62,190 nucleotides of DNA, from positions 1 to 62,190 of the forward strand of contig JBNJGB010000038.1 of the NCBI GenBank assembly GCA_051747385.1, written 5' to 3'. The notes beneath the pieces were generated by a model. It made no database searches and was not told where the DNA came from. It saw only the letters and a list, made by a program, of their open reading frames with translations. A program made the position numbers and the translations under genes. Shown one piece after another: positions 42,398-51,537 of this stretch. Positions within the stretch are counted from its first letter, which is position 1. Each line of letters begins with the position of its first letter. The stretch comes from JBNJGB01 sp051747385 (GTDB lineage Bacteria > Myxococcota_A > UBA9042 > PHBI01 > JACKFB01).

Positions 42398-45300
42398 TGG
42401 AAGTGGGAACGCAGAATGATCGCTTCGTCGACGAGCTGTTCGGTGGTTCCGAAGGAGACGCGTCCAGCGGCGAGGAGGGCGCCCCGGAGCGACTCAGCCC
42501 GCGTGCCGGGAGCCAACAACGATACGAGGCCCTCGTGGAGGCTATGCGCAACGGCGAGTCGCTCGTCGAACGGCAGCACGAGATCGAGCACCTGAAGCGC
42601 GTCGCCGGGGAGTCCACCTCGCGGTTTCCGCTCCTCGATGAAATCACCGCAGCCTACGAGGCGCAGGAGAAGCTGACGTCCGACGTCAAGACGATGGTCG
42701 AGACCCATCGCGAGCGGACCGCGCAGCTCGAGGCGATCTACAGGCGCCTCGAAGACGACCTGGTGGCCGGACACGGCGTCTCCGACTCCCGGATGCATCT
42801 TCCCGCCGAGGTCTCGGAGCAGCTCGGGCTCCGCGAGGGGACCTGGAACGTGGAGGAGCTACGTATCCAGAGCGCGCGACGTGTCAGCGACCACATCCGC
42901 GATTCGTTGCGCGACGACCTGATGAAGCGATGGGCCGAGGGCAGCGATCTCTGGTCCGGCACGCTCAAGAAGCTCCAGGGTCAGTGCTCCCGCCTGGATG
43001 AGCTTCTCTCCCGTCGGCTGCCCACCTCCCATAGGTCGGCCTTCACGCTGGCGGAGGCGCGGGAAGGCGCCCAGGCGCTACAGGACGCAGCCGAGAAGCT
43101 GCTGGTGGCCTTCAGCGATCCGGAGCTGGACACGGATGTGCGCTATCGGGCCGCCAACGAAGCCGTGATGAACGTCACGCAGGGATTGACGAGCGGCGAC
43201 CTGGCCGTACTCCTCCCGCGAGAGGTCCATGCATCGTTCAAGTCGCTTCTGGGCCGGAGGGGCTTCTGGTCATGGGCGGACTTCATCGCGCGCATCGACG
43301 AGCGGCTCGGAGGCCTCGCCATCTGGGAGGCGCGGGACGATTGGAACTCCGTGTGTACGGCCGAGCTGACGAGTCTACGTTCGGTCGAGTCCGACTTGAA
43401 GAGCCTCGAGAGCTCCTTGCAAGCGCTGGATGACGCCATCCGGGGCATCACCGCACATCGGGTGGACTGGACCTCGCTGGGGCTCGGCCACGACGTCTTT
43501 CGCAACGTGCGTGAGCACACCGACGATCTCGTGGAGACCTGGAAGCTCCTGGAGACGGACGAGTCGGAGACGACGACGTTGATGGAGGAGCTGTCCGACC
43601 GGCTTTCTCAACAGAAGACGGCCCTTCGACGAGCGCAGCAGCTGATGGGTCGACTCCGGCTTCCTTCGGACACCCGCACCGTGAACCAGGTGAAGGAGTG
43701 GCTGGCCCAGGCCAAGCAACAAGCCACGACGCTGTTCGAGACCCTTGGTGACGACAACGGCGCAGAACGAGCCCTGCACATGCTGGACGTGTCCCGGCAG
43801 GACGTCAGCACGAGAGCCGCACAAAGCCAGCTGCCGAAGTCGATCATCGAGCTGACGGAGATCGAGACGCCCTGGAGTGATCTGCGGACCGCTGCGCGGA
43901 AGAGCGGGCCCATGTGGCTCGAGTCCATCGTGGCGGCGTTGGAGCGGCAGGTCGAGTCGGCGTCGGACTGGCGCTCCTTCTGCGCCGGCTGGAACTCGGA
44001 GATCCCATCTCAGCGCGCACCGGTCGCCGTCTATCTGGCCAGCCGTTCGCCGCACTACCTTCAGCACGCCTTGACGTGCCTGATGACGAGCATTCGAACC
44101 AGCAGCCCGCTTCGGGAGCATCGTCCCGAGATGCTGCAGATCTTCGGGCGACGGATCCGGGATTGGACCCGCTTTCTGGAGGCGGTCCAGGCGTACCAGT
44201 CGATCGTCACGTCCCCGGTGCTCGCCGAAGCCGACGCGAACGAGTGGGAGTTGGACACCCTCGTCCGGCTACACCGACAGCTGCGGCATCTTCGATTCCC
44301 CGACATGCAGGACGCGTGGCCGGAAGCGCTGCATGCCGACGGGCGGACCCTGGAGGCCGAGCTCGAAGCGGCCCACGCGAAGGCCTTGGCAGCGCTCGAT
44401 GCCCGCATCCTCATCACGGTCGCCGTGCACCTGAACCCGGACCAGGGCTTCCCCCCTATGTGGCGCATGTCCAGCACGGATGGCGACGAAGCGGGAGGCA
44501 GTGCCGTACTCGAGACCCGATGGCAGAACGCCTGGGTGGCCTGTGATGCACTCTACGACTCCCTCAAGACCACGGCACTTCTGAAGGCCCAGCTCAAGAA
44601 GGACCCACGGCTCGGGCTGTTCTCCATTGCGGGGATGCCCTTGTCGCCGAGCGCGGGCGCTCGATCCGGCCACAAGATTCAGGGAGCGTCCGACTGGACA
44701 CCGGAAGCCATCCGCCAGGCCTGTGAGGACACGACGAGCGCGTTGCGTCAGCTGTGGCCCGAGCAGTCCAGTCTGGACACGTACGTCGGCAAGCTGGACC
44801 GGCAGCTCACCCGCGTATCCCTCGACCCCGTCAAGCTCGGCCTCCAAGCGCCGGAGGGGACGTCCGCGGAGCGTTCGGCGACCGCCGGTGCACAGATGGA
44901 GCGGATCCTCAGCTTCGCGAAGATGAAGCTGGAGGGCGCGTTCGAGTCGGCTGCCACGGACTCGATTCGGGGCCTCGACACCTTCGAGGTCCTGACACAC
45001 GACGCCGCGTGGCTCGTGGCGGAGATCGAAGCCAGCAGCCTCGAACTTCCCAGGAAGGTACACGCCCTCGCCACGGAGGTATTCGGAAGTGCCCGACACA
45101 CCTCTGCCCTCAACGTGAAGATCAGCGCACTGAGAGAGGCGTGGACCGAAGGAGACCAGGAGGCGATCGTGGATCAGGTCGTCCACCTGTGGGACCTCGG
45201 AAGGCAGGTGAGCAGTCGTCGCCGAGACGGATATGTCCTCGAGGACTGGAAGCACCGCCACTTTGGATGGACGCTGGAAGCTCTCCGGAGGTACCTCAAC

Positions 45301-45486
45301 GCTCTGTTCGACGCGTCACGCGACGAGAAACAGGCAGCGTGGGGCCAGGTCCTGTCGAAACGAGTCTCCCCGCACGATCCACCGGAGAACCTGGCCTCGA
45401 CCGTGGCAGCCGTCACGTGGTTCGGCATCCATCGAGAGGCCCCCACTCCCTTCCTCGACCATCTCTGGAAGCTGGCCGGAGCATAG
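42394..45486 (+). CDS. Large helical / coiled-coil protein, 1030 aa
   Basis: A soluble, mostly alpha-helical protein with many heptad-like stretches, for example residues 65-130 (LVERQHEIEHLKRV, EKLTSDVKTMVETHRERTAQLEAIYRRL) and 330-480. No signal peptide, TM, Walker motif or catalytic pattern is visible. It closes the operon, starting in the stop of the kinase-like gene by ATGA. Size and position recall the SrfC-type partner of SrfB, but no GTPase motif is present, so that link is weak. A structural or scaffold role is inferred. Confidence 0.7.
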   Translation: MMEVGTQNDRFVDELFGGSEGDASSGEEGAPERLSPRAGSQQRYEALVEAMRNGESLVERQHEIEHLKRVAGESTSRFPLLDEITAAYEAQEKLTSDVKTMVETHRERTAQLEAIYRRLEDDLVAGHGVSDSRMHLPAEVSEQLGLREGTWNVEELRIQSARRVSDHIRDSLRDDLMKRWAEGSDLWSGTLKKLQGQCSRLDELLSRRLPTSHRSAFTLAEAREGAQALQDAAEKLLVAFSDPELDTDVRYRAANEAVMNVTQGLTSGDLAVLLPREVHASFKSLLGRRGFWSWADFIARIDERLGGLAIWEARDDWNSVCTAELTSLRSVESDLKSLESSLQALDDAIRGITAHRVDWTSLGLGHDVFRNVREHTDDLVETWKLLETDESETTTLMEELSDRLSQQKTALRRAQQLMGRLRLPSDTRTVNQVKEWLAQAKQQATTLFETLGDDNGAERALHMLDVSRQDVSTRAAQSQLPKSIIELTEIETPWSDLRTAARKSGPMWLESIVAALERQVESASDWRSFCAGWNSEIPSQRAPVAVYLASRSPHYLQHALTCLMTSIRTSSPLREHRPEMLQIFGRRIRDWTRFLEAVQAYQSIVTSPVLAEADANEWELDTLVRLHRQLRHLRFPDMQDAWPEALHADGRTLEAELEAAHAKALAALDARILITVAVHLNPDQGFPPMWRMSSTDGDEAGGSAVLETRWQNAWVACDALYDSLKTTALLKAQLKKDPRLGLFSIAGMPLSPSAGARSGHKIQGASDWTPEAIRQACEDTTSALRQLWPEQSSLDTYVGKLDRQLTRVSLDPVKLGLQAPEGTSAERSATAGAQMERILSFAKMKLEGAFESAATDSIRGLDTFEVLTHDAAWLVAEIEASSLELPRKVHALATEVFGSARHTSALNVKISALREAWTEGDQEAIVDQVVHLWDLGRQVSSRRRDGYVLEDWKHRHFGWTLEALRRYLNALFDASRDEKQAAWGQVLSKRVSPHDPPENLASTVAAVTWFGIHREAPTPFLDHLWKLAGA

Positions 45487-45537
45487 TCCGCGCTTGGGCC
45501 TTGAAGCGCAGCGCGGGGTGTTTCGTCGCGTGACGTG

Positions 45538-46416
45538 ATGGATGTGCAACAGACCGCCGTCGCCGTGGGGAGCTACGCCTGGGAGGCGCTGGCGGCGACC
45601 CTCGTGCAGATCTTCACCGTGCTCGGGCCGGCGATCGTGTTGGCCTTCGTCATGAACCTGGTGGCGCGGGCGTCGCAGCGCGGAGGTCAGCAGCTCCTCG
45701 GGGAGTGGTACCTGCGACTGTTCGGCTGGCTTGGCACCGCCGTGCACGAGAGCGGTCACGCATTGTTCTGCGTGCTGTTCGGTCATCGCATCACCGACAT
45801 CTGCTTCTTCGAGCCGGATCCGGCGAAGCGGCACGGCGGGACGCTCGGGTACGTCGCCCACGCGTACGACCCGAAGAACCTGTACCACCTCGTCGGCAAC
45901 CTCTTCATCGGCATCGGCCCGATCATCCTGGGGACGGCGGTGCTATACGGCGCCGCGTGGTTCCTCCTGGGCGACGAGGTCGTGGCCAGCGTGTCGACGG
46001 CCTCGCTGGAGTCCTCGACCTTCACGTCCTTCGCGTCCGCAGGGGTCTTCCTCGACGAGGTCGGGACGGGGACGTGGAGCCTGCTGGGCTCCCTCTTCAC
46101 CGCCGAGCGCACGACGAGCTGGGAGATCTACCTGTTTCTGTACGTGGCGTTCTCCGTCGGCAGCTCCATCAGCCTGAGCCGGCCCGACGTGGAGAGCGCG
46201 CTGCACGGGTTCGGCGTCCTGTTCGCGCTCGTGCTCCTCTTCAACCTGGCCACCTTGCACGCGGGGGACTTCGCCATGGAGACCCTCCAGGGGTTGGGCC
46301 ACGTCACCAGCACGGTCTATGGCGTGATGCTCCTGGCCCTCGTGGTCAACGCCTGCATCACCGTCGTGGTGGTCGCCATGCCCTGGACCGCGCGGAAGCT
46401 GGCGCGGGGTCGCTGA
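45538..46416 (+). CDS. M50-family-like membrane metalloprotease
   Basis: A 292-residue multi-pass protein. HExxH is present as VHESGHALFCVLFG (His70, Glu71, His74) next to the first TM helix. Further TM helices follow at about 122-147, 205-222, 227-245 and 262-284. A NLFIGIGPIILG segment follows the active site, as in site-2-protease-like enzymes, where a later Asp completes the site; I cannot place that Asp with certainty. It could do regulated intramembrane proteolysis or simply be a housekeeping protein. It follows the long operon by 51 bp. Confidence 0.78.
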   Translation: MDVQQTAVAVGSYAWEALAATLVQIFTVLGPAIVLAFVMNLVARASQRGGQQLLGEWYLRLFGWLGTAVHESGHALFCVLFGHRITDICFFEPDPAKRHGGTLGYVAHAYDPKNLYHLVGNLFIGIGPIILGTAVLYGAAWFLLGDEVVASVSTASLESSTFTSFASAGVFLDEVGTGTWSLLGSLFTAERTTSWEIYLFLYVAFSVGSSISLSRPDVESALHGFGVLFALVLLFNLATLHAGDFAMETLQGLGHVTSTVYGVMLLALVVNACITVVVVAMPWTARKLARGR

Positions 46417-46449
46417 CACAGAGCGCGACTGTACCGGCGCCGGACTGTC

Positions 46450-47139
46450 CTACTCGTCCAGGCGCGTCCGCAGCTCCTCCAGCCCACGTCGAGCGTCGCT
46501 CGCTACCGAATACTCGGCGTTGGCGGCCACCTCTTCGAGGCGGGGAATGTCCTCCGCCGTACCGATGTCACCGAGGAGCCTCGCCGCCTCGCGTCGGATG
46601 CGGGTTTGTTCTGCGTCGAGCGCGTCGCGGACGGCGGGCAAGGCCTCCTCGCCGATGCGTTTCAGTGCGACCGACACGGCCAGGTTCTGAATCCGCTCAT
46701 CCGAGGTGAGGTCTCCGGCGGACCAAAGCCCGACCAGCCGTCTCGCCGCTCTTGGACCACCGATGCGCCCCAAGGCCTCCCTGGCCCGACGACGCACGTG
46801 GTCCCCCGGGTCTGTCGCTGCCGCGGTCGCCAGGGGCTCGATGGCCTCCTCGCGGCCGAGCTCGCCGAGCCGTACGACCGCCGTCTCGCGCATCTCCTCG
46901 TCCGGATCGCTCCGAAGAGCCAGGGACAGCTCATCAACGGCCTGTTCCCCATCGTCGGCGGCCAACTGGAGGAGAGCTCGTTCGCGCTCCAGCGGCGGGT
47001 CCTCCAAGCGATAGCCGGCATTGTCGCCCGCGTCCCGACAGCTCCATGAGGCGGTGGTGCACACGATGACGGTCAGCGCGAGTCGCGTCGCGCATTCCGC
47101 GCGCATGCGTGCTGCAGCGTGCAACATCTGCGAGACCAT
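46450..47139 (-). CDS. Secreted HEAT-repeat protein
   Basis: A 229-residue protein with an N-terminal export signal (RLALTVIVCTTASWSC). At least four HEAT/PBS-lyase-type repeats follow: DPDEEMRETAVVRLGELG, DPGDHVRRRAREALGRIGG, a longer one around DERIQNLAVSVALKRIG, and AEQTRIRREAARLLGDIG. Such solenoids bind proteins. GGAGGG lies just before the ATG on the minus strand, supporting the start. It is divergent from the toxin-like unknown at 47350 and convergent with the M50 gene. The lipobox is poor, so lipidation is uncertain. Confidence 0.8.
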   Translation of the reverse strand: MVSQMLHAAARMRAECATRLALTVIVCTTASWSCRDAGDNAGYRLEDPPLERERALLQLAADDGEQAVDELSLALRSDPDEEMRETAVVRLGELGREEAIEPLATAAATDPGDHVRRRAREALGRIGGPRAARRLVGLWSAGDLTSDERIQNLAVSVALKRIGEEALPAVRDALDAEQTRIRREAARLLGDIGTAEDIPRLEEVAANAEYSVASDARRGLEELRTRLDE

Positions 47140-47349
47140 CGCTCCCTCCGCGTCGCTTGCCCCCGCATGAGATCATACATCCTGGCGAAGCGCCATCGTG
47201 GTGCAACTCCGTGGGAAGGTCAGCAATGTATCCGAAACCGCAGTGAGAAGTTGCTCAGTCTGGCTATGCAGGGCAGAATTGGTATCGACTGCGACCTGCG
47301 TGCATCTGCTGGAGCCGTCCCTGTCGAGGAGCCAACTCGGAGATTCCGG

Positions 47350-48426
47350 ATGGAACGAGCGAAAGAGAACACCCGGACGGGCACCGAAGCCGTGTCCCCG
47401 AAGAGCAACCAGGAGGCAAGGGCCAGAGGGGGTCGACTCCGCGGCATGCCGTACGACGCCCAGAAGGCTGCCTTGAGCCCGTCCTCGCAGAGCTATGAGA
47501 GGCAGCAGGGCGCACGCAGCCCAGTCCAGATGAAGCGGAGCGGCGAGCAGGCGCAGGGCGGCCGAGACGTCAAGAGAGCCGAATCAGCTGCCGCCCTGGC
47601 TCCCGAGGAGAAGCAGGCGCTCGCCAACCAGATCCGCGACCAGATCCCGTACGCCGCGGACGCGTACATGAAGGCGTGCCGCGACAAGCAGCGGAGTCTG
47701 GAGGCTGCAGCGAAGAAGAAGGTCGAAGTGGCGGGGATGGCCCTCGACCTGGTGATGGCGATGGTCCCGCCCTCCTTCTCGACGGTGGCGAAGAACACGC
47801 TCATGGGTGTCTCGCGGAGTCTCGAAGGGGCCGCGTTGGAGCAAGCGGTCGAGCACGCCGAGGGAAGCCTGCGAGGCGGCCTGGTACGAGCGAACATGTC
47901 GGTCTGGTCGAAGAACCTGAAGGCAGGTCTCGACAAGGTCGTTGTGGGGACCGGCGATCCGGCGGACTACGTGAGCACGCTGGAGAAGCAAGCCCCGCTC
48001 AGCTTCTCCAAGATGGCGGGCGCGATCACTTGGCGCCTCCCGGACGCCGAGATCATCGCGCACGCCGGGTACTGGTTCTCGGACACGCCAAAGAACGTCG
48101 ACCACTATGCGCAGCTCATTGAGCAGAAGGTAGCCGTCTTCGAGGCGCTGACGGACACGATCAACCTGCCGGGCGTCGACTGGGAGTTCGAGGGGGGCTC
48201 GGGAGCGCTCGCCTACTGCGTGGACGACAAGGGCGCTCGAACCGAGAACCCGGTGGGATCGACCATGGCGGTCGTGGACTTCCTGAAGGGAGACGAGACC
48301 GAGGTCATCGCGTATGTGCCTCCGGGGATGGAGGCGGGAGCCCTCGCCAAGCACCTCTCCGAGTATGGCTCGCCACCCCGGAAGTTCATCTGCGATGGAG
48401 GGCGAGCGGTGCGGTTCGCAGAGTGA
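47350..48426 (+). CDS. Unknown protein with eCIS/toxin-like N-terminal motif
   Basis: A 358-residue protein. The N-terminal 85 residues are disordered and basic and include RGMPYDAQKAALSP, a G-x-PY-x-x-Q-x-x-L-x-P motif. From memory, I associate it with N-terminal regions of toxin-like cargo linked to extracellular contractile injection systems. A central helical segment (about 130-200) has a hydrophobic stretch (GMALDLVMAMVPP). The C-terminal domain (about 260-358) looks globular (LPDAEIIAHAGYW, STMAVVDFLKG, EVIAYVPPG). No injection-system genes are in the window. The ATG at 47350 is chosen; an upstream frame extends further without support. Confidence 0.6.
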   Translation: MERAKENTRTGTEAVSPKSNQEARARGGRLRGMPYDAQKAALSPSSQSYERQQGARSPVQMKRSGEQAQGGRDVKRAESAAALAPEEKQALANQIRDQIPYAADAYMKACRDKQRSLEAAAKKKVEVAGMALDLVMAMVPPSFSTVAKNTLMGVSRSLEGAALEQAVEHAEGSLRGGLVRANMSVWSKNLKAGLDKVVVGTGDPADYVSTLEKQAPLSFSKMAGAITWRLPDAEIIAHAGYWFSDTPKNVDHYAQLIEQKVAVFEALTDTINLPGVDWEFEGGSGALAYCVDDKGARTENPVGSTMAVVDFLKGDETEVIAYVPPGMEAGALAKHLSEYGSPPRKFICDGGRAVRFAE

Positions 48427-48513
48427 TCTCGATCGCCCGTATGTCACCGTATGTCAGGCAGCCTTTGACGTATCGAGCAGGCAGGGCGTGCTCCTCCGGA
48501 GGCAGGTGAGCAG

Positions 48514-49908
48514 GTGACGAGACGCTGGCGCTGGAGCATCGCCGTCGCGACCTTCGCAGTGGGGACGTTGCTGGCGTGGTGGTGGACGCAGCCTGTCTCC
48601 GAGGTCGTGAGTGGAGTCGTGGCGCGGTCGGGAGACCATGCGCTGGTCCTGTACGGCAGCGACGTCGCGTCGGGGGCGGTGAGCATCGCACTTGTCGACC
48701 AGTCCGGGGCGCTCGAGTGGGAGCAGGAGCTACCCGGCGCGGGCGACCCGGACGCAGCCCGGCACGGCATCGCGGTGAACGAGGAGCGGGCCGCAGTGCA
48801 GCTGGCGCGCGGCGGCGTGGCGGTCCTGCGCCTCGATGATGGGTCCGTAGCCTGGACGTCCGACGCACCCGAATCCGGCTCGGCGCTGCTCGGCGTCCCG
48901 CCACGCATCGCCGGAGACACAGTCGTCGACGCGTGGACGACACCTGGGGACGGCCGAGGCTACGTCGTGACGGGGCGGAGCCTGGCCGACGGGTCCGTGC
49001 GGTGGCGTTTCCGAGGTGACTCGGGAATGCCCAAGTACTCTCTCGTGGCCGGTGGGTGGCTCGCCATCCGGGACATGGGGTGGACGATCGTGCCCTTCGA
49101 CGAGGGCCGAGCCGAGCGTCGGGGGCAACGCCTCGATGACCGGTTCCGCGGCGACGTGTGCATCCTGGATGGTCGCGTCGTCGGAATGGACGGGGAACAC
49201 CTGCTGACGACACCGCTCGACGAGCCCGATGGGCCACCGAAGGCCATCCGGCTGTCCGAACCGGGCATCGACCATGCGATGGCATGCGGCACTCGGGGCC
49301 GAGACACGGTCTTCACAGGGCGAGGGGCGGACGGGCTCGTCATGGTGGCGATGGAGTCCACGACGGGGCAGGTCCGGTGGAAGCTCTCCATGCCCGGGTG
49401 GCGACTGGCCCGGTTCGGCGGTGCGCCCGACAGGCACGATCCGCGGTTCCATCCGCTCCGGGGCGAGATGCTCGACTTCGTGCCCGTGCTGGTATCCGGC
49501 GAGGACGCTTCCGGTGCGAAGCTCGTCGTCATCGATGTCCGGAGCGGCGACATCGCGTGGGAGAGCGCGCTCCGTCCCGGACTGCGAACGTACCAGGTCG
49601 TCCGGAGCCCGGCGGGTGTCCACTACCTGGATGGCCGCGGGCACGTCGCCGCGTTGGACGGGGACACCGGGAAGCTGGCGGGGGCTGTGCGGGGTCCGAC
49701 GGCCTGGCTGCGAGGCGTCCACACGACTGCGGAGTCCCTCTGGGTCTACTCCAGGGAGGTCACGACCGGGTCGGTGCTGCCGGTCCTGGCGCTGGACGCG
49801 CGCCTGGCCCCTCCCGGCCACGGGACCGACGCACTCACAGTGCGCGACGACTTCGAGGAGACCACGGCATGGCTGGATGTGCCGGACGCGTTCTCGGGAG
49901 CGCCGTGA
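48514..49908 (+). CDS. Membrane-anchored beta-propeller (PQQ-like) protein
   Basis: A 464-residue protein from a GTG start. One N-terminal TM/signal-anchor (WSIAVATFAVGTLLAWWW) precedes repeated propeller blades with D-G-x-x-x-W endings: GALEWEQELPG, DDGSVAWTSD, ADGSVRWRFRGD, TTGQVRWKLSMPG, RSGDIAWESALRPG, DTGKLAGAVRG. This is the PQQ-binding-like repeat of extracytoplasmic beta-propellers such as BamB. It has no dehydrogenase signature. The role is probably binding or scaffolding outside the inner membrane. Confidence 0.85.
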   Translation: MTRRWRWSIAVATFAVGTLLAWWWTQPVSEVVSGVVARSGDHALVLYGSDVASGAVSIALVDQSGALEWEQELPGAGDPDAARHGIAVNEERAAVQLARGGVAVLRLDDGSVAWTSDAPESGSALLGVPPRIAGDTVVDAWTTPGDGRGYVVTGRSLADGSVRWRFRGDSGMPKYSLVAGGWLAIRDMGWTIVPFDEGRAERRGQRLDDRFRGDVCILDGRVVGMDGEHLLTTPLDEPDGPPKAIRLSEPGIDHAMACGTRGRDTVFTGRGADGLVMVAMESTTGQVRWKLSMPGWRLARFGGAPDRHDPRFHPLRGEMLDFVPVLVSGEDASGAKLVVIDVRSGDIAWESALRPGLRTYQVVRSPAGVHYLDGRGHVAALDGDTGKLAGAVRGPTAWLRGVHTTAESLWVYSREVTTGSVLPVLALDARLAPPGHGTDALTVRDDFEETTAWLDVPDAFSGAP

Positions 49909-49964
49909 TGCTTCGGTCCCGCTCCCCCGTTGCCGCTGCCGAGGGGGTGTGGGACGATCGCGCC

Positions 49965-50330
49965 ATGGTCTCCGACGCCACCATCAAGCGCTACGCGCGG
50001 ATCTACCGGGAGGAGGCACGCCGCGACGAGGAGGCCCGTCGCCGTGTAGCCCGGGAGGTGCTGGACCGCTCGGCCGCCGTGGCGACGATGCTGCGCGAGG
50101 ACTTCGGGGCCGAGCGTGTGGGCTACTTCGGGTCGCTGGTGACAGGGCGCCTGGAGGAGACGAGCGACGTCGACCTCTACGTGGACCGGATCCGTCGCGG
50201 CGGGTACTTCCGCGCCATCGACAGGGCCACCGACGCCCTGGGACGGCACGTGGACCTGGTCGAGCTGGAGCGCGCGCCCGAGTCCCTGCGCGAGGTCATC
50301 GCGCGGGATGGGGTGGACGTCGATGGCTGA
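49965..50330 (+). CDS. MNT-type nucleotidyltransferase (antitoxin-like)
   Basis: A 121-residue protein. GYFGSLVTGRLEETSDVDLYVD carries the GSx(n)DVD polymerase-beta-like motif of small nucleotidyltransferases, often the MntA antitoxin of HEPN/MNT pairs. Helical residues 1-45 precede it. No HEPN partner is adjacent: the next gene is an unrelated 368-residue unknown. The ATG at 49965 is preferred to a frame running from the previous gene's end. Confidence 0.75.
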   Translation: MVSDATIKRYARIYREEARRDEEARRRVAREVLDRSAAVATMLREDFGAERVGYFGSLVTGRLEETSDVDLYVDRIRRGGYFRAIDRATDALGRHVDLVELERAPESLREVIARDGVDVDG

Positions 50331-50395
50331 CCGAGTTGCGCCTGACGGGCTGCAGTTGTAGGTCGGGTGTCGCGACCCCGGACGAGGACGCGCGC

Positions 50396-51502
50396 ATGAA
50401 CGAGTGGTGCGAGGGTTTGGACATCGACGTGCCGCGGCTCGAGGCGGTCATGGATCACCGCGAGGCGAACACGTACTCGCTGCTGATGGTGGCCCTGCTG
50501 GAGCGGGGCGAGCCGATGACGCTGGCGCAGGTGGCGCGGAGGTTCGAGGAGGCGGGGATCGCTCCGGAGCCACGGGCCCTCCTGTCGCTGCAGCGGTGCA
50601 AGCCGGGGCGGGCGCCCATCTACCGCGAGGGCGACCTCTATCACCTGGACGCGCACGACCCCGAGGCGGACCTGTGGGCGTTTCGCCTGGGGCTCCGGCC
50701 GGCGACGAAACGTGAGCCCCACGAGGAGGGGCTCTCTCCGAGCGAGGTGGCCAGGCGACGGCGCGCAGCCCGGGCGGCGGAGCTGGCGAAGATGCGCCGC
50801 GTGCTGGTGGTGGGATTCCCCGCGAACAAGCCGGAGGCCGTGGCGCTGCTCGACGTGGAGGAGCGGGAGATCGAGACCTTCGTCGGGGACGAGCTCGGCG
50901 CCGTGCCCGAGCGCCTGGAGGCCTTCGACATCCTCGGCGCCATGGACGCGCGCAAGCTACTGGGGGCGCTCGGGTTTCCAGTCGGTGCGCGACGCGTGGC
51001 CGAGCTGGGGCCGCCCCAGAAGACCAAGAAGCTCAACCAGCGCGGCCGGACCCTGAAGCTCACGACGAAGCTGCTCATCCAGGGCTCGTGCGGCATCAGC
51101 CGCCCGTTCGGCGATCCGAAGAAGCTGAAGGCCTACCTGCGCGACGGGCAGCACGGCAAGCTGCGGCGGCGCCTGGCGGCGGACGCCAAGTCGCTGTACG
51201 CGCTCTATCAGTACGGCCGACTCCACGGGTCGGTCCGGCTCCGCTGGGGATTCCTCGACGAGCCGATCCCCGCCCCCTGGGCGTCGTGGGACGAGACGAA
51301 GCTCTTCGACCTGAAGCAGAGCGCTCTGGACAAGGGCGTCCCGCTGGAGGTCGTGGTGGGCAACGCCCCCGGCTGGGCCGACCCGTGGTCGCGCGCGAAG
51401 CGGGCCTTCGTGCAGACCAACCCCCACGGCTGGGGCATGCCGCTATACGACGAAGAGGGGATGCCCATCGACACGCGGGACGTCCAGCTGGCGCGGCTGT
51501 GA
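50396..51502 (+). CDS. Unknown 368-aa protein
   Basis: A basic soluble protein with no recognised domain. The first 90 residues look like a winged-helix (TLAQVARRFEEAGIAPEPRALLSLQR, then APIYREGDLYHLD). A KR/A-rich helix (VARRRRAARAAELAKMRRVLVVGFPAN) leads to a middle and C-terminal region with many aromatic residues (YALYQYGRLHGSVRLRWGFLD; NPHGWGMPLYDEEG). It starts 66 bp after the nucleotidyltransferase gene. Nucleic-acid binding is possible but unproven. Confidence 0.7.
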   Translation: MNEWCEGLDIDVPRLEAVMDHREANTYSLLMVALLERGEPMTLAQVARRFEEAGIAPEPRALLSLQRCKPGRAPIYREGDLYHLDAHDPEADLWAFRLGLRPATKREPHEEGLSPSEVARRRRAARAAELAKMRRVLVVGFPANKPEAVALLDVEEREIETFVGDELGAVPERLEAFDILGAMDARKLLGALGFPVGARRVAELGPPQKTKKLNQRGRTLKLTTKLLIQGSCGISRPFGDPKKLKAYLRDGQHGKLRRRLAADAKSLYALYQYGRLHGSVRLRWGFLDEPIPAPWASWDETKLFDLKQSALDKGVPLEVVVGNAPGWADPWSRAKRAFVQTNPHGWGMPLYDEEGMPIDTRDVQLARL

Positions 51503-51537
51503 GAACGACGCGTGGCCTCGGATGGGAGGCCATTGGT

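Noticed and set aside
42394..45486. SMC- or SrfC-type GTPase identity for the 1030-residue helical protein
   Set aside because: No Walker A/B or G-motifs could be found despite the coiled-coil look.
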